DNA of 38,981 nucleotides from Acrasis kona (GCA_026419775.2 JAOPGA020001379.1:1-38981), one strand, 5' to 3'. Positions 16,969-26,887 are shown, numbered from the stretch's first letter. Numbers and translations: made by a program. Notes: generated from the sequence alone by a model not told the origin.

Positions 16969-18114
16969 TTATTCTTTGTAAATCACTTTTTGATATCTAT
17001 ACTCGTACCTTTTCACCTTGCTCTCAATCAATCTTGTAATAATGAAATTGCTGAGTAGAGCGTAGGAGAAGAAGTAGTACCAAAATTTCTCAACCAAAAA
17101 ATAATTTCCTAATATTATTCCTGAGGGGAGGCTATCCACCTCTCCGGTCTCGTCAAAATCAAAGTGGTCGTCTTTGAAAAAGTTCTTGCTTATAAAATGC
17201 TCTCTCAAGTTCTTATAAGAGTTCGCCACCCCTTCATTACCAGCTATAAAATCATGGTGCAAATCAACAATAATAAAACCGTTGTCTAATTGTGATTCAA
17301 TTTCCATTCCTGCATTTTGAAATTTCACATAGTTGTAATCTTGAGCGTCAATGTTTGTTATAACTCTTCTGACAGACCTTCTGCTTACTGCTAAATGGTA
17401 GCTGGCTCCAACTAGTTTCACGTGTGGAGCTAAAGTCTTCCCGTGGTCTATCAATTGACGAGCCTCTTGAGGGGTGGCGTGAATCTTATTCTCAAACATG
17501 CTAACGTACTTTCTCCTTACTCTGAAGGCGTATATAATGTACAAAAAAATCAACATAATTCCCAGTACAACAGATGGGTATATCACTACAAAAGACCGCA
17601 TGCTGGCAAGTGTAGGCACTACTATTATCAAGCCAATAATAACTATTATCAGGACGATGTTCATAATTAATGTTATTATGTTATCTCTTGTAAGGAGTTT
17701 GTTGTGGTATTCAAACATTGTTTGGTAGCGAACATTAGGGTCATGGTGCACTCTAACAACCTTTCTGGCCAAATTTTGAGTTCCTGCTGTTATTGGCTTA
17801 GCTTCTTCGTCAATTGGAACGGCGTTATAATATATTGGGTGATTTGGGTCGGGACCAGTGTTTAAAGGATGAATTACATTAGTTGTATTATTTGCATTTG
17901 AAGCGTTGAGGGCAGTTGAACCTGTGTGGTGAGGAAAAAATTGTGGTGAGGGATATTGTTGATTGACTGTGAAAACGTTTGGCTGGTAGCTGTTTTGGGG
18001 GGAAACGGACGTATTGAACGAGTAGGGTGGGTAAGATTGAATTGATTGTGGTCCAGGTATTGTTGTCTGATTTGCGTAGTAATAAAAGGTCTCCGGCGAA
18101 CCATTTGTATTCAT
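16969..18114 (-). CDS. Predicted three-pass membrane protein of unknown function
   Basis: 381 residues from ATG at 18112-18114. The first ~100 residues are rich in N, P, Y, S and T (low-complexity, presumably cytosolic or extracellular tail). Two close hydrophobic helices follow at about 146-170 and 174-197 (IITLIMNIVLIIVIIGLIIV; VIYPSVVLGIMLIFLYIIYA), a ~145-residue soluble domain (VKLVGASYHLAVSRRSVRR...GFIIVDLHHDF), and a third helix at about 344-363. The last residues are basic and aromatic. I do not recognise the family. The stop codon overlaps an AATAAA on the coding strand. No introns. Confidence 0.75.
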   Translation of the reverse strand: MNTNGSPETFYYYANQTTIPGPQSIQSYPPYSFNTSVSPQNSYQPNVFTVNQQYPSPQFFPHHTGSTALNASNANNTTNVIHPLNTGPDPNHPIYYNAVPIDEEAKPITAGTQNLARKVVRVHHDPNVRYQTMFEYHNKLLTRDNIITLIMNIVLIIVIIGLIIVVPTLASMRSFVVIYPSVVLGIMLIFLYIIYAFRVRRKYVSMFENKIHATPQEARQLIDHGKTLAPHVKLVGASYHLAVSRRSVRRVITNIDAQDYNYVKFQNAGMEIESQLDNGFIIVDLHHDFIAGNEGVANSYKNLREHFISKNFFKDDHFDFDETGEVDSLPSGIILGNYFLVEKFWYYFFSYALLSNFIITRLIESKVKRYEYRYQKVIYKE

Positions 18115-18243
18115 TGTGTAGTTCAGAAATTGTACCTAGCCAACCAAATAATATTTTGTTCAATTTTATTGCATAAAGGCAATCATCCAGGCATTAGATA
18201 TCCTCGCGCTTTGTTATATTTCACTGATAGCACATGCTTTTTA

Positions 18244-18300
18244 AAAGATCTTAGTGATACTTCGAAAGATCTTAGTGATACTTCGAACGTTCTATAAATA
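18244..18300 (+). promoter_or_regulatory. Perfect 21-bp tandem duplication with HSE-like sites next to a TATA box
   Basis: A 21-bp unit (starts AAAGATCTTAGTGATAC, ends TTCG) is repeated exactly at 18244-18264 and 18265-18285. Each junction makes CTTCGAA; the second is followed by CGTTC, giving TTCGAACGTTC, a heat-shock-element-like array, and then TATAAATA at 18293-18300. It sits 130 bp upstream of the start of the minus-strand membrane-protein gene and points to a plus-strand promoter as well. Confidence 0.5.
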
Positions 18301-19320
18301 AATAGATAGTAGTATTGTAAGAGATAATGACAATAGGTCAATCATATATAGAGGGCCAGTTGAGTGGTTGGTGGATATCATTTATCCAACTCAATTTTGT
18401 CAGACTGATAACAAACATGAGCCAATGCTCGTCAAAATGAAACATGTTGGTGTCTGTGGGTCAGTCGTATATTACTACCAGTATGGAACACGGATATCCG
18501 AACGATGTAATGTCCTCGGTTGAGTCAACCCTGTTTGCCTCTTGCTCTCTTCGTTTGCAGCTGTTAAGGCTCTTTTTACGTGTATTATTCTACGTTAAAA
18601 AGAGTGTTACTGTCTGTACCGTTGGGGTAGTGTGCATTACAGGACATAAAATACATATCTATTCGTTATTACATTTCAGTTTGAAAAGCGGTTTAGAATT
18701 AAATTAGAGAGCATTTGAAGGATAGTTACTTTAGATTGATATGTTACAGATTCAGTGTTTAAGAAAAAAGCGGTTGAGAATTCAATTAGAGAACATTTAA
18801 AGGAGGATTATTACTAGAATACAGTTAGTTTACTTTTGGTTGATAAATATTTGCATCATACAATTACTTTGGAACTATACAGCACGAGAGTTTACATTTC
18901 ATTTGGTTTGCATTACCCTACCCTCCCACCCTAAATAATAATTACTTTAATCCATGATGGAATTAATGCTCAACACATATCAACGGAAACACATTTTATA
19001 ATTGTTTTTTATTATTATCCATCAAGGAGTGATAACAATTTAATGTTAACTGTTTCTTGAGTAGATTGGCCAGTAGAATCAGTGTTATCCATTTTGGATA
19101 ACATTTAATTGGTTTTTTCATAATCATCATTTTATTTAATTAATCTCACTAGTTTTTTTTGATTAGACAAAGAACACCATTTGTTATGTACTACCGTACG
19201 GATAGCATTTAATTCCATTTTAAATCATAATTTTACCATAGTGTTAACACTCGAAGTATAAAATACAAATATTNAAATGAAGAAACACAAACTACTTGCA
19301 ACCTCGTCCATACGTTGTGT
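18301..19320. other. Gene-poor stretch with short direct repeats
   Basis: About 1 kb with no confident gene. A plus-strand ORF of 87 codons (18444-18707) has no family match by eye and may be chance. Two imperfect ~45-bp direct repeats lie at 18676 and 18767. A C-rich patch (CCCTACCCTCCCACCC) is near 18915. TATAAAATAC near 19257 is a candidate TATA box for the gene starting at 19321. Confidence 0.4.
18676..18811 (+). repeat. Imperfect direct repeat, two copies of ~45 bp
   Basis: AAAGCGGTTTAGAATTAAAT followed by TAGAGAGCATTTGAAGGA (from 18676) recurs as AAAGCGGTTGAGAATTCAAT and TAGAGAACATTTAAAGGA (from 18767). The copies are about 91 bp apart. Origin unknown. Confidence 0.6.
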
Positions 19321-19888
19321 ATGCGATCAAAGGTTGGCCAAACATTCAATGTGCCAATACCTTTGAAGCTACAATCATACAACAATGTGGATCTGGAAGC
19401 TACACAATTTAAGTATACAGTATTCTGATACAGGATATCCCATAGCAAAACAAAAAATATTCTATTGTAAATACATCGTAAAATGCAAGATTCTTCTCAA
19501 GTATGAAGGTATACATATTTTTAGATTGGGCGATGCAAACACGACGAAATGTAAATTTCTTCTTACTCTACTTTGTTAGTTCATGACTTTTTAGTTAAAG
19601 AGCATAAAATTTATATTTTAAGGTAAAGAATTTGATTACCGCACAACAACGATTGGAAAATCTAATGACTTAATTCGCAACCAAGATTTACAGTCAATTG
19701 TTGAAATCGTAACCGATAATGTGCCTATCAAAGCCTTAAACAAAGAATTAGGTATTGTTCGTAAAGGTATTATACGCGGTAAAGGTTTTGAAGATACCCC
19801 AACATTTATCTCAGAGAAAAGATTAGAAACATTGTATAGAGTTCATAATGCTTTTGATCGACTCATGAAATCAAAGTTGGTCTTATGA
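19321..19888 (+). CDS. Orphan three-exon gene, 141 aa
   Basis: Exons 19321-19419, 19490-19550 and 19623-19888 with introns of 70 and 72 nt (GTATTC...GCAAG and GTAAAT...TTTAAG) give one open frame of 141 residues. The product has KVGQTFNVPIPLKLQSYNNV, a middle LLKYEGIHIFRLGDANTTK and a C-terminal half with KSNDLIRNQDLQSIVEIVTD and a basic KELGIVRKGIIRGKGF patch. It has no signal peptide or membrane helix. I do not recognise it; the basic patch would fit an RNA- or ribosome-associated protein, but that is a guess. The start was chosen because a TATA-like box lies 55-65 bp upstream; the frame remains open before it as far as an N at 19274. Confidence 0.55.
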
Positions 19889-20876
19889 ATACAAACCGAA
19901 AAAATCCGAAAAGCTGTAAATGTCAATAAAAAGTTTATTTGCAACGTGTGTGTATGAAAATGATTGTTTTTAGGGTGGGTGGGTGGGATGATGAAAGTTA
20001 ACGTAATGATGTAAAAGTAATCAGATGTAAAATCCTCTTCTCAAGTACTAAACTTTTGATTGATAAAGTATATAATATTATGAACCTAATGTAATGAGAG
20101 CAGTTGGCCCAAGGACAGGTAAATATATATATTACACAGCCTTGAATACCACTAGCATCAACATACACTAAGCTTGATCCAGTATCTCATAATGCTGATA
20201 AATATCTAACGAATGCCGACAAGCAAACAAACCGACGACAAACAAACCGACAGACAAACCACGAACGATTCGGGAGGCCAATAAAATTTTACAAAGAAAT
20301 TGGCCACGAACACAAGATAACAGAGCACGCTGCTTGGATGGTTCTTCATCCACAGCTTAGATAATTCACAAAGTGCGCTATTTGATGACTTCGTCTATGA
20401 TTATCATTTACAGTCCAATAATATTTGTACTTTATTAAACTACATTCCATCTTTGACCGATTTTCATCTTTGCGTATACCTTATATACATGCACTCCTAA
20501 AACTTCCTTTTTTGAATCTATTGCTTCACTACTCTATAACTCGTATTTTGGATCATGCAGCAACCTCTGTTTGATGCTTTATTTCGTTGTAAAAGTGCTC
20601 CAATACCCTGAGAGCACAAAGAAGTTAAGACGTTATCCCTTCGCAAATCGGTGATTTCGTGGTTACTGGACCAATTATTCTTGGACATGAAAGTTGTTTA
20701 TGTGGGTCAATTTTTGTGTTCCATCAGCAAAAACAAGGTGGCTCAAAGTTAGACAGTACAGGAAATTTCCGTATACAGTTGATTGCTTGTACTAAAAATG
20801 GTCAAAAAGATAATAATAAATACACATCAACATATTTGTAGATGGAAACTGCAAGCAAACTTCACAGAAAAATAAA
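19889..20876. other. Gene-poor stretch upstream of the PQQ-lectin gene
   Basis: Nearly 1 kb without a confident gene. It has a G-rich GGGTGGGTGGGTGGG run near 19975, a patch of AAACAAACCGAC repeats near 20225-20260, and a polyol-dehydrogenase relic near 20646-20700. A minus-strand ORF of 61 codons (20168-20353) looks like chance. The right end must hold the promoter of the gene starting at 20877. Confidence 0.4.
20646..20702 (+). pseudogene. Relic of a zinc-type medium-chain polyol dehydrogenase
   Basis: One frame reads IGDFVVTGPIILGHESC, close to the GRIGDFxVxxPxxLGHES block of sorbitol/xylitol dehydrogenases, which includes a zinc-binding region. Neither the preceding CGSDxHY block nor the GxxxG following it is found nearby, so only this short piece remains. 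Confidence 0.45.
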
Positions 20877-23316
20877 ATGAAAGTTTACCTCATCCTGATC
20901 CTTCTGGGAGCAGTGTACGCTCAGATACCTATGTGGGGGTACGATTTATTCAATAGCCGCCACTCTAATGATGCAACGATAACCGAGTCAAACATTAATG
21001 CACTAACTACAGCTTGGACATTCCAGACAAGTGGTGATATGATGTCGATGTCTACCGTTGGTGTTATTAACAATAACAAAGTTATTTACTTTGCGGACGC
21101 AGGAGGCTGGATCTATGCTTTATACCAAGCAACTGGAGCTGTTCTTTGGAAGATTAAATTCAGCACGGTTACAGGAATTGAATCTAGTTACTCTAGAACA
21201 GCACCACCAATATATAACAATATGGTGTTCTTTGGCGATCGCACTTCAGGACTGCTTGTGGCATTAAATGCTGCCACTGGAGCGTTTGTTTGGAAAACAT
21301 TATTAAGCACGCATCCTTACGTAAAGATAACAAACTCTCCAACTATCCACAACGGCGTTATATACATTGGTTTATCCTCGACAGATTACGCCGTCCAGTC
21401 AAATAACCCAAACTATCAGTGTTGCACATTCCAAGGAGAGCTTTTAGCGGTTAACGCTAATACCGGATCAGTTAACTGGAGAACCAAAATGATGCCTGAC
21501 AACAATGGATTATCTACAGGATATAGTGGTGCTGCAGTTTGGGGATCGTCATTCCCAATAGATGTTAAAAGAAATACTATATACGTTGGTACCGGTAACA
21601 ACTATAATGTGCCTCCATCCGTATCTGAATGTCTAAGAAATCCAGCTGTTCAAAATAAGGGTTCATGTGTGGATCCTAATAACCATGCAAGCAGTATTGT
21701 AGCAATAAACCTAAGCAATGGTGCTATCAGATGGGCCTTTAAAGGCGTTCCAGCTGACGTATGGACAACTCAGTGCTTCGTACCTGGTAGATGTATTCCA
21801 GGAGTAGATCTAGATTATGATTTCGCACAAGCACCAATGATATATACAACATCAAACGGTCAAGATGTAGTTGGAGCTGGAAGTAAATCTGGCATATATT
21901 GGGTCCTCAATAGAGATACTGGTGATCTAATATGGAGCTTAGATACTGGCGCAGGAAATAGTGGAGGTGGTTGTGGTTTTGGAAGTTCTATGGATAGCAG
22001 AAGCATTTATGTTGGAAACAGTAACACTGGATTCCAAACAGTAATTATGAGTGACGGCTCAAGTTGCGCTGGTGGATTCTGGACAAGCATTGATAAATCA
22101 TCTGGTCAGGTTAATTGGAAGGTTTGTGATCCTATCGCAAATCCAAATTATGTAGCACCGCCAGAGCATCCATTTACAAAGAATGCACCTGGTAGAACCA
22201 CTCAATCATATTCTAGTGCCTTCGCACCAGTTACAACAAATGCAGCAGGATTAGTTTTTGTTGGTAGTATGGATACAAGAGGAGCTATTTATGCTCTCAG
22301 TGCCACTACCGGAAGGATTGTTTGGACATACTACTTGGGAGGTAGCGTGGGAGCTAGTGCCACCATTAGCGATGGATATTTACTATGGGGAAGCGGATAT
22401 ACACAGTGGGGCAGAGGTAGTCCTAGTAATGTATACAGAGCATTTAAACTACCAGGAACAAGCACTGGAGGCCCAACAATCCCAGCCAACCCAACAACGA
22501 CAAATGCGCCCGCTACAAACATCCCAACAGACTGTTGGACATGCCCACCTGGATACATTCATTGTAAGTCATATTGTTATAAATAACAATTTTATTAATA
22601 ACAATCAAGGGTGGGAAGCAGGATATAATGCACCTTCTGATGGCGATAGATGCACCTGTTTAGTAGGAACTGTCGCAACTACAGCACCTTCAACTACTAC
22701 TGTTCCAACCACTACTACTACAGTTACGACCATAGCTCCAACTACTACGACAGCTAGTCCAACCATCTCCCCTTTAACGGACTGTCCAGTTGGATACACA
22801 TTGAACGCTGATTACTGCTATAGACTCTTCACGTCTCCTACTTTATCATATACTGATGCCAGACAGTACTGTAGGAATCAAGGAGCATACTTGGCATCTA
22901 TTACCACATGGCAACAAAATTCATGGATCAACTCGTTTGCTCCTAAGAGCTGTGCTGAATTCTACATCGGAGGTTCCCGTACTTCAAACACAGCACCATT
23001 TAAATGGGATGATTCAAGGTCATGGGCATATACCAATTTTGATACAAACCAACCTGTAAGATACGGTAATTATGTTTCATACATACACGGTACTCAATTT
23101 GGAACTATTGGGAAGTGGCGTGCTATCAGTAATGATTACATTAAACCATTCTTATGTGGTTTGAAGTCCAGGACATCGAGATCAATTCGTAATAAGAGGA
23201 AGGCAAAGAAAGACTATCGCGATTCGGAGTTAGCATCAAGTAGCCCACAAAGCACTTATAAATTCATTACTTTTGTTGTGGCCTCGATAATTCTTTTTGT
23301 AGCTTTTAAAATATGA
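20877..23316 (+). CDS. Secreted PQQ-dehydrogenase-like propeller fused to a C-type lectin domain and C-terminal membrane anchor
   Basis: Exons 20877-22563 and 22610-23316 with a 46-nt GTAAGT...ATCAAG intron; 797 residues. A signal peptide (MKVYLILILLGAVYA) precedes a PQQ-type beta-propeller (about 17-535). It resembles polyvinyl-alcohol dehydrogenases: a vicinal CC at 182-183 in QCCTFQGELLAVNANTG, GYSGAAVWGSSFPID and YVGTGNNYNVP, plus tryptophan-docking repeats such as ALSATTGRIVWTYY. The N-terminal cytochrome c of the bacterial enzymes is absent. A Thr-rich linker (about 583-618) leads to a C-type lectin domain (about 621-750; CPVGYTLNADYCYRLF, TDARQYCRNQGAYLASI, WRAISNDYIKPFLCGL). A hydrophobic helix ends the chain. 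Likely a cell-surface sugar- or alcohol-oxidising protein; substrate unknown. Confidence 0.88.
22564..22609 (+). other. Intron joining propeller and lectin halves
   Basis: 46-nt GT-AG intron with canonical GTAAGT. Without splicing a stop would end the protein after the propeller; with splicing the frame runs on through the lectin domain. Intron retention could therefore give a secreted, lectin-free form. Confidence 0.8.
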
Positions 23317-23386
23317 TTTTGATTAATAAATTGATCTTGCCACTTAAACTTAATTTGAAGTTTATTCTGCCAAAAACATCAAAACT

Positions 23387-24004
23387 ATGCGAGAGCATAT
23401 CACTTTAAATGTTGGTGGCAAGCTTTTCAACACCACAAGATCTACCATAACGAATACTGATAACCATAGGCTGCTTTTTTTAATTAACGATGAATCTAAC
23501 GAAGTTAGGGAAGGTTTGTATATGATTGATCGTGACCCGACCCACTTTCGTTATATTTTGAATTATCTTCGTGATTTTAAAGCGGATCTACCTTGCGATG
23601 ATCATATTCTTCGTCAAATACTTAGAGAGGCTCTGTACTACCAAATTACAAACTTTGTATCGGAAATAAAAGACAAACTGAAGAATGAACTTAAGAGGAA
23701 AGATGTGAATTTCGTGATAATAAAGAAACATAAGAGCAGTTTACAATCATATTCATATGATTTTGAAGGACCATTGTTTGTATACAACACACTAATGAAA
23801 CAGATAAAGCGAGGCAATTTTCATCCACCGAGGGCAAGTATTATTAACAAAGATTACGGAAGTTGGACATTAATCGGTAATCCGTTACCAGATAGTGATT
23901 TCTTATCAATAATATTTAAAGTTCTAGACAACAGATGCAATATGAATTTAGTAAACACTAGCAGAGTTGATTATTCAACACATTATATTTTTAAATCTAA
24001 ATGA
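23387..24004 (+). CDS. KCTD-like BTB/POZ (T1-type) domain protein
   Basis: 205 residues. The N-terminal domain (3-100) has the T1/KCTD signature: ITLNVGGKLFNTTRSTIT, then GLYMIDRDPTHFRYILNYLR and an LREALYYQI helix. Such proteins form oligomers and often act as adaptors for cullin-3 ubiquitin ligases. The C-terminal half (VNFVIIKKHKSSLQSYSYDF) is not recognised; similar extensions bind substrates or, in channel-related proteins, partners. The start is the first ATG, only 70 bp after the lectin gene's stop, so the intergenic promoter is very short. No introns. Confidence 0.85.
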   Translation: MREHITLNVGGKLFNTTRSTITNTDNHRLLFLINDESNEVREGLYMIDRDPTHFRYILNYLRDFKADLPCDDHILRQILREALYYQITNFVSEIKDKLKNELKRKDVNFVIIKKHKSSLQSYSYDFEGPLFVYNTLMKQIKRGNFHPPRASIINKDYGSWTLIGNPLPDSDFLSIIFKVLDNRCNMNLVNTSRVDYSTHYIFKSK

Positions 24005-24116
24005 TGTATTTAATATTAAAGTTACAATATTGAATTATGCTAAAATGGAATTTCCTCATTTAATCACCTTTAGATAATCAGTGAAACAGCTTCTTCTTAT
24101 TGATAAAATCTAGAGT

Positions 24117-24434
24117 TTATTTGATTGAATTATCATTCTTTTTATGTTCACAGAATGGATTGAGAACTCGTCCACCATTCCATTGCTCAAATCCATACTG
24201 TTGATTTACGCTACCCTCTAGAAAAGCTTCTATATCTAATAATTGAGGATCTACTGGCGTCAGAGTTGATGGACTTGAAACTCGTTTATTGGACTCGTTC
24301 TTCTTTCTTGATGTGAATGATGCCTTTGTTATCTTGTCGATACTTGCCTTTGACTTCTCCACTGCTCCATTCAGTTGATGTTCGAATAAACCTAGTTCTA
24401 TTTCTGCTAAGCACTCGGTGTCCAAATTTTCCAT
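24117..24434 (-). CDS. Hypothetical small protein, 105 aa
   Basis: ORF from the first in-frame ATG (24432-24434), product MENLDTECLAEIELGLFEHQ, then a Lys/Ser-rich stretch (SFTSRKKNESNKRVSSPS) and a C-terminus ending EHKKNDNSIK. The frame stays open upstream of the ATG without another ATG, and a possible 36-nt intron there hints at an earlier exon. It is divergent from the START gene, with about 150 bp between. No family recognised. Confidence 0.45.
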   Translation of the reverse strand: MENLDTECLAEIELGLFEHQLNGAVEKSKASIDKITKASFTSRKKNESNKRVSSPSTLTPVDPQLLDIEAFLEGSVNQQYGFEQWNGGRVLNPFCEHKKNDNSIK

Positions 24435-24587
24435 GTGTTTTTCAGTAGGTGTCTTTATAAAAATAGCTAATAAATTACAACGTATCACCTTCCTCAACCA
24501 GTTGTTGTTAATCACAACTCCCACATGTTACAGAATGTTGCTTCTATTATTGGTGAAATATGATCAACCTATTTATAAACCAAAAGC

Positions 24588-25250
24588 ATGTCCTCCGAAG
24601 ACAACAAAGACAAATATCTAAAGTCTGTCCAACAAACAAGAGAAAAATATCATGATATAATAATATCACAACAAGATTGGACATTTGCAAAAGAAAAAGA
24701 TAACATTCGAATTTATACTCGCAGATTTAATGATGGAGGGCCAGACATGGTTAAAGGGGTATGCATGTTCGAAAACATTTCGCCTTTGGAATTTTCAAAA
24801 CACATTGCAAGTAAAGATTTATCAAAGAGACAGTCATGGGACAGCATTGTTTCTAAAAACGATTACGTTGAGACGTACTCTGATACTTTCGAAGTGATTG
24901 TCAACGAATACAAACTACCAGCTATAAGCAGAAGGGACTTTGTGCATGCGAAAGAGTTATTCCATAATGAGGATTCAACCGTGCTTGATGCTGTGAGCAC
25001 AAGTGTAGATGAGATAGCCAATGTACCTTTAAATGATGGTGTAGTAAGAGGCCGCTTTTTAGTATCTTGGTGGCACATTGAGAAGGTCGGCGAAAACTCA
25101 CGGCTCACTTTTTCTCATAGAACTGAATTGTCTGGTTGGATACCAAATTGGATTGTGTCGCTCTCTATAACAGACTCACCACTAATGTTATCCAAATTGG
25201 CAGATGTCATAGGAACTAGGCTTGTTCCATTTTCAGAACAAGATGAATAA
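24588..25250 (+). CDS. START-domain lipid-binding protein
   Basis: 220 residues, the domain filling nearly the whole chain. Seen are DWTFAKEKDNIRIYTRRFND near the start, SKDLSKRQSWDSIVSKNDYV, IVNEYKLPAISRRDFVHAKE, and GVVRGRFLVSWWHIEKVGEN before a C-terminal helix (SGWIPNWIVSLSITDSPLML); this order fits StAR-related lipid transfer (START) proteins such as PCTP/STARD-type. It should bind one lipid in a deep cavity and move it between membranes or sense it. No signal peptide or membrane helix, so cytosolic. AATAAA lies about 10 bp after the stop. Tail-to-tail with the PhoD gene (86 bp). Confidence 0.82.
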   Translation: MSSEDNKDKYLKSVQQTREKYHDIIISQQDWTFAKEKDNIRIYTRRFNDGGPDMVKGVCMFENISPLEFSKHIASKDLSKRQSWDSIVSKNDYVETYSDTFEVIVNEYKLPAISRRDFVHAKELFHNEDSTVLDAVSTSVDEIANVPLNDGVVRGRFLVSWWHIEKVGENSRLTFSHRTELSGWIPNWIVSLSITDSPLMLSKLADVIGTRLVPFSEQDE

Positions 25251-25336
25251 CGATTCACAATAAACACAACAAATACTTTTAATATAGTTAGACTTTTTTA
25301 ATGGACAAAACGCATTTTCATTACCATTGTTAATTT

Positions 25337-26848
25337 TTATTTACGAAACAAGAACCGTGAAATAAACGCAAACACAATAACAATTAATAGAGCTCCTCCG
25401 ATTTGTAAGAAGTATTCGAATACAAACACTTTGAAGAGATCTGATCTGCTCAATGCATCTGGAACCACTCCGTAGTAGGATATACCTTGGGCGCCGACAC
25501 TGATTACTGCATAGTTCGTGGCGTAATGTTGCTTTTTATGAGTTACGTACCATTGATTGTCTTCTCCATTTTCTTGACCTAAAATATGACTTGTTAGGTA
25601 TCTTCCCAAAGTAAAAAACAAGAAGAGTTTATTTTCATGGATAACTGCAGATCCGTTCGTTATTCCGCTGCTTATAAGCTGTTCAATACAAATTCCTTTG
25701 TCATCACAAATACTTGTCTCAACAAATTGGTGCACATCCCCACTAACAACTAAAATCTTATCGTGATACGGTTTCATTACGTTTAAAACTTGCAGAGTAT
25801 CATTGATGATGTGTGGATGGGAAGGATACCTTTCTTGTTCAATTTTGTAAACAAGTTTACTCATTGACTCACTAAAGAACCCTAGCGGAACGCTTGTGAA
25901 GACAACAATATTTTTAATATTAGGATCGGAACCGAACTGGATGATATTATTTTGAAAAGATGTGAATTGAGAGCTACCAAGCAAACTATGTTCTTCATTA
26001 AAATTAAAAGTTCTTTCGAACCTAGTATCAACAAACATGAAAACAACATTAGGAGAGATTTTTAAATTAAAATAAATGTGATCAACAGAATGTCCATCAA
26101 AATCAGAATGAAGTGCATATTGGTATTCCAAGAAAACTTCACGTCCAGCTTTGACGGCATGAGCCCTCGCTCCAGTAATAAACTCTCTGTCTAGATTATT
26201 CAAAATGTCGTGGTCATCAGGAAACATCCAATGTGGCCCGTGCTTCAAAATTGTACGTATGGTGGGGTGACTCCATGTCCTTCTGTAAACTTTTCTAAAC
26301 TCTTCGCGTAGGGTTTCATTGTCTGTTATGTTGGCGGCAATGGCGGCTTTGACGACACTGTCAGCATAGATTTGATCCCCCATGTGGATCATGCCGTCGT
26401 AGGTTTGTTGTTCTTTTTGTAGTAACAGCTTCCAGTGTGAATCATCTTGGTCATCAAAATACCTATCACATGACAGGGCAATAAATTTTAAGTTTCTTGT
26501 TTTGGTCATGGGAAAAGTCTTGAATGATGCTACTTCAGAGGCATTGTTAAAGGAAAATACAACGGAGTAAGAGTGACTGGGGCTCAAATTAGCGAACGAC
26601 ACAATCTGTGGCAAATAGAAACCAGTGTGAGGGTTCAGAATAGATAAAAGTTCCTTTTGTTCGATCACTTCATCTTTTTCGTTCTTTAATGTTGACGTCA
26701 GTTTATAATCTTTTTGTTGTCTATTCTCAAAGATCGGTTCGTATAATATTCTTGCTGTTGTCTTTGTTACGTCTCCTACGATAAGCAATAAATCATCACA
26801 TCTCACAACTGCCAGGACGATGAGAACAAGAATCGTTTTGTAAGACAT
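25337..26848 (-). CDS. PhoD-like metallophosphatase, secreted/membrane-anchored
   Basis: 503 residues from ATG at 26846-26848. A signal peptide (MSYKTILVLIVLAVVRC) is followed by a Fn3-like lead region, then the PhoD-type metal-binding motifs: FIALSCDRYFDD (about 122-132), MGDQIYAD (156-163), DDHD (211-214), VDTR (273-276) and SGDVH (369-373). A hydrophobic helix near the C-terminus (IGGALLIVIVFAFISRFLF) would anchor it in a membrane. Relatives are alkaline phosphatases or phosphodiesterases using Fe/Ca centres. Likely at the cell surface or in lysosome-like compartments. The stop codon overlaps an AATAAA on the coding strand. No introns. Confidence 0.88.
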   Translation of the reverse strand: MSYKTILVLIVLAVVRCDDLLLIVGDVTKTTARILYEPIFENRQQKDYKLTSTLKNEKDEVIEQKELLSILNPHTGFYLPQIVSFANLSPSHSYSVVFSFNNASEVASFKTFPMTKTRNLKFIALSCDRYFDDQDDSHWKLLLQKEQQTYDGMIHMGDQIYADSVVKAAIAANITDNETLREEFRKVYRRTWSHPTIRTILKHGPHWMFPDDHDILNNLDREFITGARAHAVKAGREVFLEYQYALHSDFDGHSVDHIYFNLKISPNVVFMFVDTRFERTFNFNEEHSLLGSSQFTSFQNNIIQFGSDPNIKNIVVFTSVPLGFFSESMSKLVYKIEQERYPSHPHIINDTLQVLNVMKPYHDKILVVSGDVHQFVETSICDDKGICIEQLISSGITNGSAVIHENKLFLFFTLGRYLTSHILGQENGEDNQWYVTHKKQHYATNYAVISVGAQGISYYGVVPDALSRSDLFKVFVFEYFLQIGGALLIVIVFAFISRFLFRK

Positions 26849-26887
26849 TTAAACAACCGAGCCTTTATAAACACAACCAAGTCACAT

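Noticed and set aside
18444-18707. 87-codon plus-strand ORF downstream of the 21-bp duplication
   Set aside because: No recognisable domain; the region is gene-poor. Kept only as a mention in the spacer entry.
18913-19990. C-rich (18915) and G-rich (19975) patches as interstitial telomere repeats
   Set aside because: They are not regular TTAGGG-type units and have no consistent period.
20168-20353. 61-codon minus-strand ORF
   Set aside because: Lies over short AAACAAACCGAC repeats; likely chance.
22258-22590. Independent plus-strand gene start for the lectin half at 22258
   Set aside because: Its first third is a shifted frame of the propeller; the 46-nt intron at 22564 joins the true frames precisely.
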